Shown here: one piece after another, positions 10,862-22,264 of the stretch
Layout: each line of letters opens with the position of its first letter
Numbering within the stretch: the first letter of the stretch is position 1
Assembly: GCF_013373865.1 (NCBI RefSeq)
Contig: NC_050470.1
Span: forward strand, 17,645,244 to 17,709,243
Direction: 5' to 3'
Origin: Monomorium pharaonis
Lineage: Eukaryota > Arthropoda > Insecta > Hymenoptera > Formicidae
Length of the DNA stretch: 64,000 nt
Notes under the pieces: model-generated
What the model was told of the DNA's origin: nothing
What the model saw: only the letters and a program-made list of their open reading frames with translations
Databases searched by the model: none
Made by a program: the position numbers and the translations under genes

Positions 10862-11573
10862 AACTGCGATAAATAATCAGCACGATACTTTCTTTCTGAG
10901 TGTCGTATTGCGTTTAATGTTAAAAATGTTAAAAAATACTAATCTTGTTTAAAAAATTTTATATACATTTAATGAAACTTTAATAATATTGGTTGGAACT
11001 GTTGTTGAAAATGACGTTTATTGTGTTTCTGTAAATACTTTAGAGGGAAAGATATTCTGCTAAATTCGCGAAATACATCTTTTTATCTTTGTCTTTTTAA
11101 TATAAAAATTGTAACAACGTTCTGCTTTATTTTTATAAAAAAACTCTAGAATTGTAGAAGTGTTAGTGAAATTATTTTTTCTTGATATTAAGTAAGTCAC
11201 ATTTCAAAACAATACGAAAAATATATAAATTTTACGGTTTGTTCTATCATTACGTTTAAATTTCTGTGTAAAATTTTGAATTTTGAATTCTTTTATTTAT
11301 TATTTAATTTTTTATTTACTCTTGATTCGTATGTAAAATTGAACTTTGTACTTTTATACTTCATAATTTAGCAGGAATATTTTTCCCTCTAAAGTATTTA
11401 CAGAAACACGATAAACGTCATTTTCAACAACAGTTCCAACCAATATTATTAGAGTTTCATTAAATGTCATATAAAATTTTTTTAACAAGATTACTATTTT
11501 TTAACATTTTTAACATTAAACACGATACGACACTCAGAAAGAAAGTATCGTGCTGATTATTTATCGCAGTTAA
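10862..11573. repeat. 712-bp element with ~205-bp terminal inverted repeats
   Basis: The left arm starts AACTGCGATAAATAATCAGC and the right arm ends with its reverse complement GCTGATTATTTATCGCAGTT. Arms of about 205 bp (10862-11070 and 11367-11573) match with few differences, including ACGATACTTTCTTTCTGAG and GTTGGAACTGTTGTTG. The middle (~300 bp) is AT-rich and non-coding. It looks like a MITE or other non-autonomous DNA transposon. No convincing TSD was found. Confidence 0.75.
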
Positions 11574-11955
11574 GGCCGCTGTTCGGCAGCAGCTTAAATA
11601 GTGTCGCGGATTTAATTATTAGTGGGGGCATCGGGCCCTCCGCATGACCATATATGGTCATTTCCGCGCGCATCCGGCGCGCGGGAAATATTTGCGAGTT
11701 TAGCAACAATTGCCAAAATGCAGGTATGCATTTCCGGTGGCATGATTGTTGCTAAGCTGGCTTCGCTAATTCCTTAAGGTGGCTGGTGCGTTGCCCAGTG
11801 CGATGACCGGCCGGCAGCGCACGAGGCATGTGTCACCTGACACCTTGTGATAGCGAGCCTTCCTCGGAGAGCTAAATGATAATTTGAATACTTTATTTGT
11901 AATATAATTTTATTGGTTGTGTTCCGCTCACAACACTTCGAAAATATGCAGCATA
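11574..11955 (+). other. 5' flank of the split piggyBac gene
   Basis: No ORF recognised. The stretch holds several inverted repeats, for example CATGACCATATATGGTCAT near 11643 and TAGCAACAATTGCC ... ATGATTGTTGCTA at about 11701-11754. It leads into the ATG of the piggyBac gene and may be its 5' non-coding end. The element's outer limit was not found. Confidence 0.35.
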
Positions 11956-11994
11956 ATGGCCTATAATTTACGACAGCGACCGATGCAGGATATT
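11956..11994 (+). pseudogene. piggyBac transposase, first 13 codons
   Basis: ATG at 11956 opens a short frame (MAYNLRQRPMQDI) cut off at 11995 by the 5' LTR of the retroelement. Coding resumes after the 3' LTR at 27099 in the acidic N-terminal region typical of piggyBac transposases. The 4-bp duplication TATT (11991-11994 and 27099-27102) marks the insertion. Confidence 0.65.
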
Positions 11995-12515
11995 TGTTGT
12001 GAGTGCATCACACTCACATACGGCATGTTGCAAGCGATAGAAGGTGTCGCATGACATCTCGCGCGCGGACATCGCCCGGCCTACATACCGGGCGTCGCAC
12101 CGGGAAATGCACCCGGTTGCTTAAGACTTAACACCCAAAATCATCTGATTTTGGGGTGGAATCCGCGTAGCCAGCAATTGCTGGCTAAGCAAGTACCCTG
12201 TCCAAAGGCCAGTGACCGCAGAAGTACCTTCCCCGGTCATACGCCCAAAAGCGGTGTATAGAAACATCGAGATACAGACAACGAGCGGGCTGTGCAACAC
12301 GTTATACAGCGACGACTGTATGTCGCCCCGTCTTTTATACTTGTCACGGGGATTAACTAATTAAGTCAGTGTAACTCAGTGTAATCAAACCATAGAAAAT
12401 ATATACCCATTGTTATACAACAAACGGCTACAATCTCTCAAGAAACCTGACCCGAGGAGTAACGACAGCGATCCCAAAATACCTGTGACCCTTTATCCAT
12501 AGAAGGGCTACAACA
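11995..12515 (+). repeat. 5' LTR
   Basis: TG...CA termini. Contains inverted words such as TGAGTGCATCACACTCA and CCAGCAATTGCTGG. It would hold the promoter and polyadenylation signals; TTTTATACTT near 12334 is a possible TATA-like site. Six differences from the 3' LTR were counted by eye. Confidence 0.92.
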
Positions 12516-12519
12516 AATC

Positions 12520-12537
12520 TGGTAGCAGCGGTGGGAT
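12520..12537 (+). other. Primer binding site, probably tRNA-Leu
   Basis: TGGTAGCAGCGGTGGGAT begins four bases past the LTR. It is complementary to a tRNA 3' end of form ATCCCACCGCTGCTACCA, which I recognise as leucine-tRNA-like from memory. This sets minus-strand DNA priming. Confidence 0.6.
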
Positions 12538-12854
12538 TCACTGTCGAAAAACTTACAAGGAAAATACTCCTTAACGGACGCAGAGTCTAGAAGAGAACAG
12601 CCAAGAAAGAAAAGAGCGGAAGCCGATCAGAGCAAACTAAACTCGCCAAAGATCCTGCACCACGCAGCCGAGCCGATCAGCTGATCTGCAGACCTGAGAT
12701 CCAGCACGCAAGACAGCCATCGAGCCAGAGCTCCGCCACCGGACAGCGCGACAGCGATAGCGGCGAAATCGGAGAAGACACCGACCTACCGCATCGTGAC
12801 TCAACAGCCAAGCGGCGAAACTACGGACAGCATGCAGCGATATACTGCGTTAAT

Positions 12855-12860
12855 GTAAGT
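12855..12860 (+). promoter_or_regulatory. Candidate env splice donor
   Basis: GTAAGT in the leader, well before gag. It would pair with the acceptor AATTACAG ending at 22992, directly before an ATG at the start of env, as in errantiviruses. Inferred from sequence only. Confidence 0.4.
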
Positions 12861-12959
12861 CCGAAAAATTAATCTTGTAATGCGAAATAGATTATAAGTG
12901 AGTGCGTCCGAAAAACCCCGAAATACGCATGCCCCCGGTAACCTAGTTATCGAAAAACA

Positions 12960-13214
12960 GAGTGAGTCCCAGATGCGCACAGTAATAAACGGACACAGCA
13001 AGTTGAGTGAAACGGACACAGTAACAAACGGACACAGACCAAACGGACACAGTGCGAAACGGACACAGTAACAAACGGACACAGACCAAATGCGCACAGA
13101 GCGAAACGGACACAGTGCGAAACGGACACAGACCAAATGCGCACACTGTACAAGCGCACGGACCAAATGCATACACGGAAAGTCGCAAACCCATGTGATG
13201 CAGTGAATGCTTTG

Positions 13215-13265
<51 letters not shown>

Positions 13266-13618
13266 GGGGGTGCAAGGGGGGCCTTCGGCCCCTCTCCCGC
13301 ACCCACCCCGTTTAAGTCGCTAACCTATGTGGACTTTACTCTGCTTGCAATGTACATGGATTGCATTTGGTCCGTGCGCACGTGCAGTGTGCGCATTTGG
13401 TCCGTGCGCATTTGGTCTGTGTCCGTTTCGCACTATGTCCGTTTCGCTCTGTGCGCATTTGGTCTGTGTCCGTTTTGCTCTGTGCGCATTTGGTCTGTGT
13501 CCGTTTGTTACTGTGTCCGTTTATTACTGTGTCCGTTTATTACTGTGTCCGTTTGGTCTGTGTCCGTTTCACTCAGCCTGCTGTCTCCGTTTATTACTGT
13601 GCGCATCTGGGACGCTCC
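12960..13618. mobile_element. Foldback-like palindromic element, copy 2
   Basis: Perfect 9-bp TSD CGAAAAACA at 12951-12959 and 13619-13627. Left end GAGTGAGTCCCAGATG and right end (read inward) GGAGCGTCCCAGATG, so it lies opposite to copy 1. Same unit arms, same G-rich hairpin core, and a CA microsatellite of about 45 bp. It sits in the retroelement leader between the splice donor and gag. Confidence 0.88.
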
Positions 13619-13654
13619 CGAAAAACAACCATAGAAAGTAATTAGCATAGGCGA

Positions 13655-14369
13655 ATGTCCGACGATAGAAACTCGCCTATACGTAACGAATCGTGGCTAT
13701 TCAGCGAAGCTGCGGCGCGATCAATACATTACTTAGAATTAGATCTTGCCTGGCGAGCGGCTCAAGCTCTTCGCGGGGATCGGGATAACGTGCGTAGAGC
13801 TTTAGAATATCCCTCCGAAGGCAATAGCAAGTTACCCGAACACGTGGTACGCGAGCGAGAATTTCCCTTCGCGAGTCTCGATTCAAGCTTATTTGAAAAC
13901 GCGACACGACAAGACCGCGAGATCAGACGGACGAGACCATACATTAGCCGGACCCCGAGTCGTGTATCCTCACGAGGTGACTTCTCACTGACCTCGTACG
14001 ATTCGGATATATTTAACCCGGAGGAAATTCTCGAACGATACGCAATAAGTGCCAACGACCAAGCACAGCCATCGGGCGCTCAACAAACGGAAGCGCAACA
14101 ATTTATAGCTGACGTGGAGAGAGAACTTCAGGAAATACATCAAACACTCCGCGAAAATCCGGCCGCCAGGGCAGCACAGCCCAACGTAGCGCGAGAAAGG
14201 GACGACGAAGTCCGGGACACGCTACGCGCGGTAATTCAAGAAATCCGTCGGTTACAAACGGATATAGACGCCGTGCGAGAAACACAACTGCACACGCAGC
14301 GCGTTTACGATTATCGCCCATCGCGACCGAGCCGAAGAGATACGACCATCATAGACCACGACGACGACG
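13655..14369 (+). pseudogene. gag: Retroelement Gag, N-terminal part (split by Transib)
   Basis: ATG at 13655 (MSDDRNSPIRNESW) opens a frame of about 238 residues. It is rich in R, E and S, with a helical stretch near residues 145-210 (ERELQEIHQTLRENP, DTLRAVIQEIRRLQTD). It is interrupted after the DHDDD codons by a Transib insertion and its CGACG duplication. The capsid-like and zinc-knuckle parts resume at 18599 in compatible order. Gag builds the particle core and packages RNA. No lesion other than the insertion was seen in this half. Confidence 0.75.
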
Positions 14370-14429
14370 CACAGTGGGACCAAATCCCGAAAAGCTGGCC
14401 AAAAGTCGGAAATGGTAAAAATTTTGATT

Positions 14430-14690
14430 GAAACATTGTATATAGAGGTTTTCGAGATCACTGATTATGATTCTGAAGTCAAAATTAACAAAAAATTAAA
14501 ATAGCGGATATAAAATGGCGGTATTGAGCCGAAAACGTGTAGCTAAAAATAGCTAAAAATGTAATTCTTTCTTAAAACTTTACATATAGAGATTTTCGAG
14601 GTTGCTAATCACGAATCTGAAGTCAAAACTAATAAAAAAATAAAGTGGCGGATTGAGAATGGCGATATTAAATTAAAAACGCTTAACCAA
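14430..14690. repeat. Duplicated ~125-bp subterminal block of Transib
   Basis: Two imperfect copies sharing ATATAGAG(G/A)TTTTCGAG, AATCTGAAGTCAAAA and a (TGGCGG / TGGCGAT)ATTxA ending with AAAACG. Non-coding. Possible transposase-binding region. Confidence 0.6.
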
Positions 14691-14942
14691 AAACATGAAT
14701 ATTTATTTTTTTAAATTTGGCCAAAGTATTTATCTTATGTACATTTTTAATATATATGTTTGTATATATGATTTAATATATATACATTTTTAAGAGATCT
14801 TTATATGTATAATAACAAAGTTATTATTTTAATTAATGTAAAAATAAATTTATTTCTACAAAAAATATAAATATATATATAATAATGTACTAAAAATAAT
14901 ATGTAATATATAATTAAAATTAAAAAATGAAACCAATAGCCA

Positions 14943-17450
14943 TTATTCATTTTTTATAAGAAGAAGATCTTTTACATCAGGATTCATTTTTCTTCGTTTT
15001 ATAGAACATTTTTTTAAAGAAGATATTAATGGATCAGAAATAAGTAATAATCTTTTAAATAAATCTTCATTTGTATTAATCCTAGATGTTTTTCTTGTAT
15101 GATGTTCTCTGTATCTTTTAATATTTTTATGTGTGGCCTCTAGAGCTTCCTCGGAGAGCAGTCCAATAGGAAGTATTGCTTCTTTTACTATTGATGGTTC
15201 ATGAATTAAAATTTTTTGTATGGTAGGTGGCATATAATACCATGGATAAAGATTTATATATAACTTTGCCGTTTTTTTACAATATTTACGAAAAGTATAA
15301 ATATTGATTGGATAATTGCTGGATAATGCTTGTAATATTATACCAAACCTAATAATAAGTTCTTTATCCACACCTAAAATTTTAATATATCAAAAACTAA
15401 AATATAAAATTATAAACAACTTTGATAATATTATAGAATTTACAAATAAATAGAATAAAACAAAATAGAATAAAACAAAAAGAGAATAAACAAGAATCAA
15501 ACTTTCAATTGCCGCAATTAAAAAAAATTATAAAATTATTACATGTAATTATTCTATATTTACGTTTAAAATATTAAAAGTATATGTATATAATTATTAT
15601 ATTTAATTACTTTTTAAAAATAAATTATAATAAAAAATATTTTATGTTTAATTAAAAATTTATATTAGTATATTTAACTATGAAGAAAAATTTATGTTTG
15701 GATATTATTTGCTTTTATAACAATTTATATCAGTTTAATTAAATATGAATTACCAGTAATTTTCGCAGATTTTATAGGATTTTGAAAAAAACGTCTCGCT
15801 GTGTTGCCGTCATTGGTACTGCCATAACCAGGTTTTGGAATGTCTACTAATAATCCAAGTTGAGTTCGAAATTTATTTTGTATTATTCTTTTTCATATTT
15901 TCATTTTTAACTTAGTACCGTCAGATGTACTTGTCTAAAAATATTAATAAGTAATCATTAAATATACTAAAAATGTTAAATAAGATTTTTAAAAGTAATA
16001 AAATAATTATAATACTCTTACTTTCCACTTTTTAAAATCTAATCGGTAAGATATATGTAAAATACATTCAAAACATTTAATATAAGAATGAAGAATTGAT
16101 ATTCCAAATTTAAGTTTTGAGAGATTTTCTGATCTTTGTTCTATATTTGTTATATTATTCATTTCTGAAATTTTTGCACCACAAATATAACATTGCATAC
16201 TGGATGTTTCAGTTAAAGCGTTACATATCTGTAAATATAAAATTTTACTTATTAAAAGGCATAAAATAAATTACAAAAAATCAAATCACCTTTCCATCAA
16301 TCATAGTCAAAGTTAAAGAAAATTTCACTTCACAGTTGTTTGATACAAAAGATTCCAGATTGTTTATTTGTTGATTTATATATTGTTCTTCTTTTTTTGA
16401 TGTGATGATAGTTTCTTGAAGCCATTGCAATCTTATGGGTCTGCAGAAACGAGTAGAAGATGGACGAGAATTTTTCCATATAATTTCTTTTGTTGTATCA
16501 TTAATTAATTCTAAAGGTACAAGAGAAGTTACAAAAATGCTTTCATCGCTAATTTCTGATGTTGTCCATTTCTGTTTATAGCGAGACTGACTTGAACTCC
16601 CATCAAAGCCCCATTTACATGTTAATGTTAGATAATTGCAAATAGGATGACTAGGAGAATACTGTAGAAATTTAAGAATTCTGTCACAAGTATGATTGAG
16701 CAAAGATTGTAATTTTATTTCACATTTTTCTTCAGTAATAGTTATTCCTTCTGGATATTTTTGGCTTGTATTATACTATTATATGGCGAATATAAATTAT
16801 AATTTTGTTGTTTTGCTGCATTACGTATAAGAATATATTGTTGTTTTGTTAGATTAGCAGAGACAATAAGGGAGAGAACTTCTTCTGGAGAAAATTTTGA
16901 AATTGTTATTTCATTTTTTTTCAATTTAGATAACATTTGTTCTGCTTTAGTATCATTATTAGTAATTTCTTTTACAAGTTTGGCAGCAGCCTTATTGCCA
17001 TCTGCACGTAAATTCATTGATGCCGCATAAGATAGTTCCGCTGTAGTTTTACTTATCCGAAGAATTTCAGTTTTCCGTCGTTCTTTCACTACATTCATCA
17101 AATTTCTTTGATGGCCGATTGCAAATGTTACTGGATGTATTGAGAAGATTTCGATATATACAATGTGGAAATTTTATCTCTTTATGTAACTATATTTTAT
17201 TTTTACATAAAAAACGTTCATTAATACGCATACTATTTCTCCACTTTTTAAAGTATATATGAAAGAAATGCGTTCTCGTATAAGATAACATCTCTTTTTT
17301 TCCATCTTCATCTTCACTCAAATTAAATAAGTCAATTAAATAATCTAGAACGCGTTGCTTCCGCATATGTTCTGATTCACCTTTATTTTCGAAAATAATT
17401 GCATGAATATCGCGATGACTTACATTTATCGAACACATTTTTAGCCACAC
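14943..17450 (-). pseudogene. Transib transposase (RAG1-core relative), multi-exon
   Basis: Read on the minus strand from 17450. Frame 17190-17450 gives an N-terminal region and 16742-17101 a helical region. A frame shift leads into 16281-16703, with CKWGFDGSSSQ (first catalytic Asp) and FSLTLTMIDGK (second Asp). A 61-bp GT-AG intron (16229-16289) follows, then CYICGA (CxxC pair), LKFGISILHSYIKCFEC and DFKKWK, another GTAAGA intron, VDIPKPGYGSTNDGN, a third intron, and finally 14943-15371 with LPIGLLSEEALEATHKN (catalytic Glu) and SDPLISSL. This order matches RAG1/Transib. A premature TGA in the KMK segment and the frame shift near 16740 suggest it is not functional. Confidence 0.82.
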
Positions 17451-17761
17451 TAAGTGAAAATAAAGAACTGTTTGTAAAGTATTACTTCGCTAAGTGTAAT
17501 ACGCTAATTACAAACTTTAAATAATTAACTATATTGATAAAAAACAAAAGAATTTGCAAAAAAGAAGACAAAACTATCACAACATTGCATGTCTGCGGCT
17601 GACTTGCTCTTTTCAGTCAGTGTTGTTTATTGCCTATGTTCACTTCTTTTATTTCATAGTGAAGATAGACAATAAGCGAGATCAGCCGCCAAGTTCAAGT
17701 GAGCTGCAGGCCTGAATGACAATAAGTATTTATTATCTTATTAATTATGCGTACTCAAGCG

Positions 17762-17806
<45 letters not shown>

Positions 17807-18598
17807 GGGAAGGGGGGAGAGAGGGGAGGAGAGAAAGAAGGAGGGAGAAAAAAAAGAGATACATTATATGTACACAAATATTTTGAATACATTTGATGAT
17901 ACCGAGATATATATTTAATAATGCAAACAAAAATTGTACAACATAAATTTTATTTCTTGATTAAAATTATTAATAGACACTCCAAAACGTAGTTACATGT
18001 AGTTATATACTTTTGTTATATAACATTCAAAATAATTATTTTTGGCTAATTGTTCAAAAATTTTTATCAGTATATAACATCATATTATGGTCTGTTATTT
18101 TACAACGAGCAGCTATGAGCAGCTAGTTCTTTTTTTCATTTTTTCTATGTATCGTAAGTATTGTTATGAGATAAGGAAGAATGCGTCACTCCGCGTCACA
18201 CTTTTTATATTAATGACTTTATTTATATGCATTTATAAAATTTTCACTATTTAAACAATATATTAATAACACAAATATAAATAACATACTGCATTTTCTT
18301 TTATAGTATATGTTAGAATAAGATCTTATTAAGTTGTCATTGAAAGGAATAAAGTTTATAAAATAAAATATTGTTGTAGAAGACAATGCGGGATGTTAGT
18401 TGTAAAACAGTATAAAATCTGAATATAAAACTGACTTTAAAGAAATGTTTCTACATTACCAATGCATTTTCATAAAATAACAATTATAGATATTAATTCG
18501 TGGGACACTTTAGATAATGTTTTATATAATTTAAAGAATCTACTAAAAATTCGAAAATATGACTTTTGGCCAGCTTTTTTAAATTTTGGACCACTGTG

Positions 18599-19437
18599 CG
18601 ACGTTCGACATCAAAGAGGCCGCGGGACACTACCGTTAAAGGAAGCGCGTTGCATGATCCCAGAATTCGATGGAAATGCAAGCAAACTACAAGAATTTTT
18701 AAGAAAGTGACGAAGTGACTCTATTAGGCGCGATATTATGCACCAAATTAAAAGGTCGTGCTATGCTGGATTTCCAAACGCAAAAAGTCCGAGATTTCGA
18801 GCAATTAAATCAGGAGCTAGAAGCGTGTTACGCTAGTAAAGAGAGCACAACGCATTTACAAATCGAGTTTAATACGCTCAAACAAAGAGCTGGAGAAAAC
18901 GCGCGAACATACGGACTCCGCGCCGATAAATTAACAATGGACCTGTACGAGTCCATGATAGAGGGTCGACAACACTACATGACCGAAAACAAACGCGCGA
19001 TATTAGATATTTTGCAGCAACAGGCGCTCGAAAATTACCAAATCGGACTTAACGACGACACGAAAGCCGTAGTCCGATCGCGCGGATGCGCGACACTGTA
19101 AGAAGCAATAGCCGCCGCTAGCGCAGAAGAGCGGATAAAAGGAACGGCCGCTAACCGACCCAAGCCGAAATATAATACGCTTGGCGGAGACAATTACAAA
19201 AATAAGATACAGTGCCGAAAATGTGGAAAACTGGGACACCATGGCAAAGATTGCCGAAGCAGCCGATATGCAAATCGCTTTGCGTTACCGCAACCGGAGA
19301 AATCACGCGTCAATGCAGTCGACAAATTTTGCAAACACTGCAAGAAACGCGGCCACACTCGGAATGAATGCTGGCACCTAAACGGAAAAATCATAAATAA
19401 AACGTCAAAAGGCCTCCAAGGACCACGACACAATAAT
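18599..19437 (+). pseudogene. gag: Retroelement Gag, capsid/nucleocapsid part
   Basis: After the CGACG duplication the frame resumes with IPEFDGNASKLQEFL, a capsid-start motif of gypsy Gag. A one-base shift near 18706 and a TAA at 19099 interrupt it. It then reads on to two CCHC knuckles, CRKCGKLGHHGKDC (near 19213) and CKHCKKRGHTRNEC (near 19333), which bind genomic RNA. The same frame continues directly into protease, so Gag and protease form one reading frame here. Confidence 0.82.
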
Positions 19438-20280
19438 ATGAAAAATAATAATACGCGAAAAACAATTGAATCGCGAAAGAAAAAGAACTCCGATTCCGAA
19501 TCCAGTAGCGAAGAAGAAAGAGGATCAGCTGGAAAGCAAGATAAGTGCGCGCGCTCGTATCAAGTTGCGCAAGCAACTCGAGTCGCCCAGCCGAGCAGCG
19601 GCCTCGACCAAATCACGCTCCCGATACAGGAGACGCGATCAGGGGAGATTGACATGCTTTTTGATTCAGGCGCGACCCTCTCACTCATAAAAGTAAAAAT
19701 TTTAAAAGGGAAAACCAAAATTTCCCCCGGAAAAATTACCCTAGCAGGGATAACTGGCCACAAAATGCACACAATCGGAAGCATGCAGGCCCATATTAAA
19801 CTAGGCGAGCAAGTATTAGAACATACTATGTACGTAGTCAAGGACGATTTCCCCATGGAGTGGATTACTATTCCCCACGACGGAATACTTGGACTCGACT
19901 TCATGAAAAAACACCGCGTAGTCTGTTTTTTACAACAAACAGCAATTAAAAATAGCCGGCGTCACATTTAAACTAAGACCCTGCGGCAAAATTATTCTAC
20001 AGCCGCGCAGTGAGACTATCGTCCGAGCCATCACTAACTGAAATTCAACCCGGAATGATCCAAGCAAAAGAAACTAAATCCGGGGTATATATCGGCCGAT
20101 GTCTGGTCGAACCAAAAAACTTTGCATGCGCAATTAGCGCAATAAATACAACCGACAAGCCGATAGAAATGCGTACTCCGCACGTGACCATAGAAGATCA
20201 CGATGAAAACGATCATCAGATATACGCTGTTATCGACGAAGCGGAAGGTACAGATAAACCGCGGAGCGAACGAATCTGAC
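19438..20280 (+). pseudogene. pro: Retroelement aspartic protease and linker
   Basis: Residues from 19620 include MLFDSGATLSLI, the catalytic DSGAT motif of retropepsins, and later GILGLDFM, the second family hallmark. The enzyme cleaves Gag-Pol. The frame ends at 19971 by a shift; the linker continues in two other frames (20010-20279). It is preceded by a serine/lysine-rich spacer (KKKNSDSESSSEEE). Confidence 0.8.
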
Positions 20281-20973
20281 AAACACTATGCACCCGGCAC
20301 CTCAACTCGGAAGAAAGACAGGCTCTCACACGGATATGCGAAGAGTAACAAGACATATTCCACCTAAGTGGAGAATCACTAACGTGCACCGCAGCAGTGA
20401 AACATGAGATACGTACACAAGCCGACGCATCGCCGGTCAACGTACGACCGTATCGCCTCCCTGCGAAGCATAAGGAAGAGGTGAATACGCAGATAAAACA
20501 AATGCTACACGATGGCATTATCAGAGCTAGCACGAGTCAATGGAACGCGCCACTATTAGTGGTACCCAAAAAAGCTGACTCGGCCGGAAAACCGAAGCTT
20601 CGAATTGTAATCGACTTCAGAAAGCTCAACGATTTAACCATTGGCGATTCATTTCCCCTATCCAACATAGAGGAAATACTAGATCAATTGAGGAACGCCA
20701 AATATTTTTCAACGCTAGACTTAGCGTCAGGGTATCATCAGATACCAATGGCTGAGCACGATAAATTCCGGGGAATAAACGATCCCGGATCAAGACTGAT
20801 TCGATGGAGATTGAAACTGAAAGAGTACGATTATGAAATCATTCATAAGGCCGGCCGAGTGAACGCGAACGCCGACGCGCTGAGTCGTAACGTGAAGCGA
20901 GAAGCTCACGTTACAGAAGCAACTGATAAAGTCCTCGCGCTAAACGAAGACGGCGAACACGCATATACATCCA
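20281..20973 (+). pseudogene. pol: Reverse transcriptase/RNase H with internal in-frame deletion
   Basis: Open from 20397. RT fingers motifs are clear: VRPYRLPAKHKEEV, SQWNAPLLVVPKKAD, LRIVIDFRKLNDLT, YFSTLDLASGYHQIPM (first catalytic Asp of the palm). At about 20773 the frame jumps from DKFRG straight to NDPGSRLIRWRLKL and EYDYEIIHKAGRVN, which belongs to the very end of RNase H. The YxDD box and nearly all of RNase H are therefore gone, yet the frame is kept. Roughly 300 residues are missing compared with usual gypsy pol. This copy cannot reverse-transcribe. Confidence 0.85.
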
Positions 20974-22067
20974 ATGAAGATGATAAAAAAGAGGACAACA
21001 AATGCGAACAAGCATATACAGAAGAACAGAAAAAACAAATTCTGTATGAATATCATGACCACACCTACAGAAGGACATCAAGGAATCGAAAGAACAATAA
21101 AGAGAATACGACTCAAACATAATTGGCCTGGATTAACGGCCGATGTAGAGCGGTACGTAAGAAAATGCGAGTTATGCCAAAAGAATAAACTCTCTCGAAG
21201 AATAAAGGCACCTCTTATCGTCACAGATACGCCAAGCCGACCCTTCGAGAAATGTGCGCTCGACATTGTAGGACCACTTACAATAACAATGACAATCGGT
21301 ACCTACTCACTTTTCAGGATCATCTTACGAAATTTAGTAAGGCGATACCTATACCGAACCAGGAAGCAAATACCGTGAGCAAAGAATTTGTCACGAAAAT
21401 TGTATTGGAATACGGGACGCCAGAATACGTACTAACGAATCAAGGCACAAATTTCACGAGCAAAATATTCAAAAATACGTGCAAACTATTAAAAATAAAT
21501 AAAATTCAAACTACCGCCTACCACCCCGAGAGCAATGGAACTCTTGAACGATCGCATCGGACTCTAGCCGAATATTTGCGACACTATATAAATCAGGACC
21601 AAACCGACTGGGACGAATGGATCCCGTACGCGATGCACGCGTACAATACAACGCCTCACACGGCGACAGGGTATACACCGTTCGAACTAATATACGGTCG
21701 ACAGGCAGAACTGCCGACAGCCCTAACGAAGCAGCCTAAACCAACCTATAACTACGACGACTATGCACAAAAATTAAGGGAGAGGTTAAGGGCCGCAAAC
21801 CGTGTCGCACGCGAAAACATAAAGGAAGGAAAGGCCAAAGCAAAAACACAATACGATAAACGCGCGAAGGAAACAAAATTTAAAGTCGGTGAAAAGGTAC
21901 TACTATACGATGAGACGCTCCGGCGCGGGAGATCTAAGAAACTCGACGCGCAATGGACCGGATCGTACACGGTGACCGAAAAACACTCAGAAGTCAACTA
22001 CACTATTAAACGAGGCACGAGCATGTACTACGCGCGTGCATGTAAACCGCCTAAAACCATTTATTGA
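20974..22067 (+). pseudogene. pol: Retroelement integrase
   Basis: Zinc domain HxxxH...CELCQKNK near 21050-21190; core starts FEKCALDIVGPL (first Asp, 21260). A frame shift near 21296 leads to the 21252-22067 frame: YLLTFQDHLTKFSKA, LTNQGTNF and HPESNGTLERSHRTL (Glu). The second catalytic position, normally Asp in TDQGTNF, is Asn here. The C-terminal part has the usual KVGEKVLLYDE and WTGSYTV. Integrase joins the DNA copy to the host chromosome; the shift and the Asp-to-Asn change should abolish it. Confidence 0.85.
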
Positions 22068-22264
22068 AGCGTAACTAACATGCGAGAGAAAGAAAAAACA
22101 AAAATAGAGACTTACCATGATGATACTGCCAGCCGGAACATGACCCAAAAATTAAAATTATCCTTGATACAGTCATAGTGCACTACCCACACCAAATGAA
22201 AAAATGAACTAATCACTACACTTAAAAATTAAGCATTAAAGACGGAGCAACGTTTATAATACAG

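Larger units (their letters stand above)
14370..18598 (-). mobile_element. Transib DNA transposon (RAG1-related), 4.2 kb
   Basis: Both ends begin CACAGTGG read inward, matching the Transib CACWRTG terminus and the heptamer of V(D)J recombination signals. Ends then share a second block AAAAGCTGGCCAAAAGTC about 25 bp in. A 5-bp TSD CGACG (14365-14369 and 18599-18603) fits the CGNCG preference of Transib. The transposase gene is on the minus strand. Flanks hold a CA microsatellite (17770-17802) and a duplicated subterminal block at 14430-14690. It disrupts gag of the surrounding retroelement, so it is younger. Confidence 0.9.

Noticed and set aside
12520..12537. A tRNA gene at the retroelement leader
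   Set aside because: Only the 18-nt complement of a tRNA 3' end is present, adjacent to the LTR: a primer binding site.
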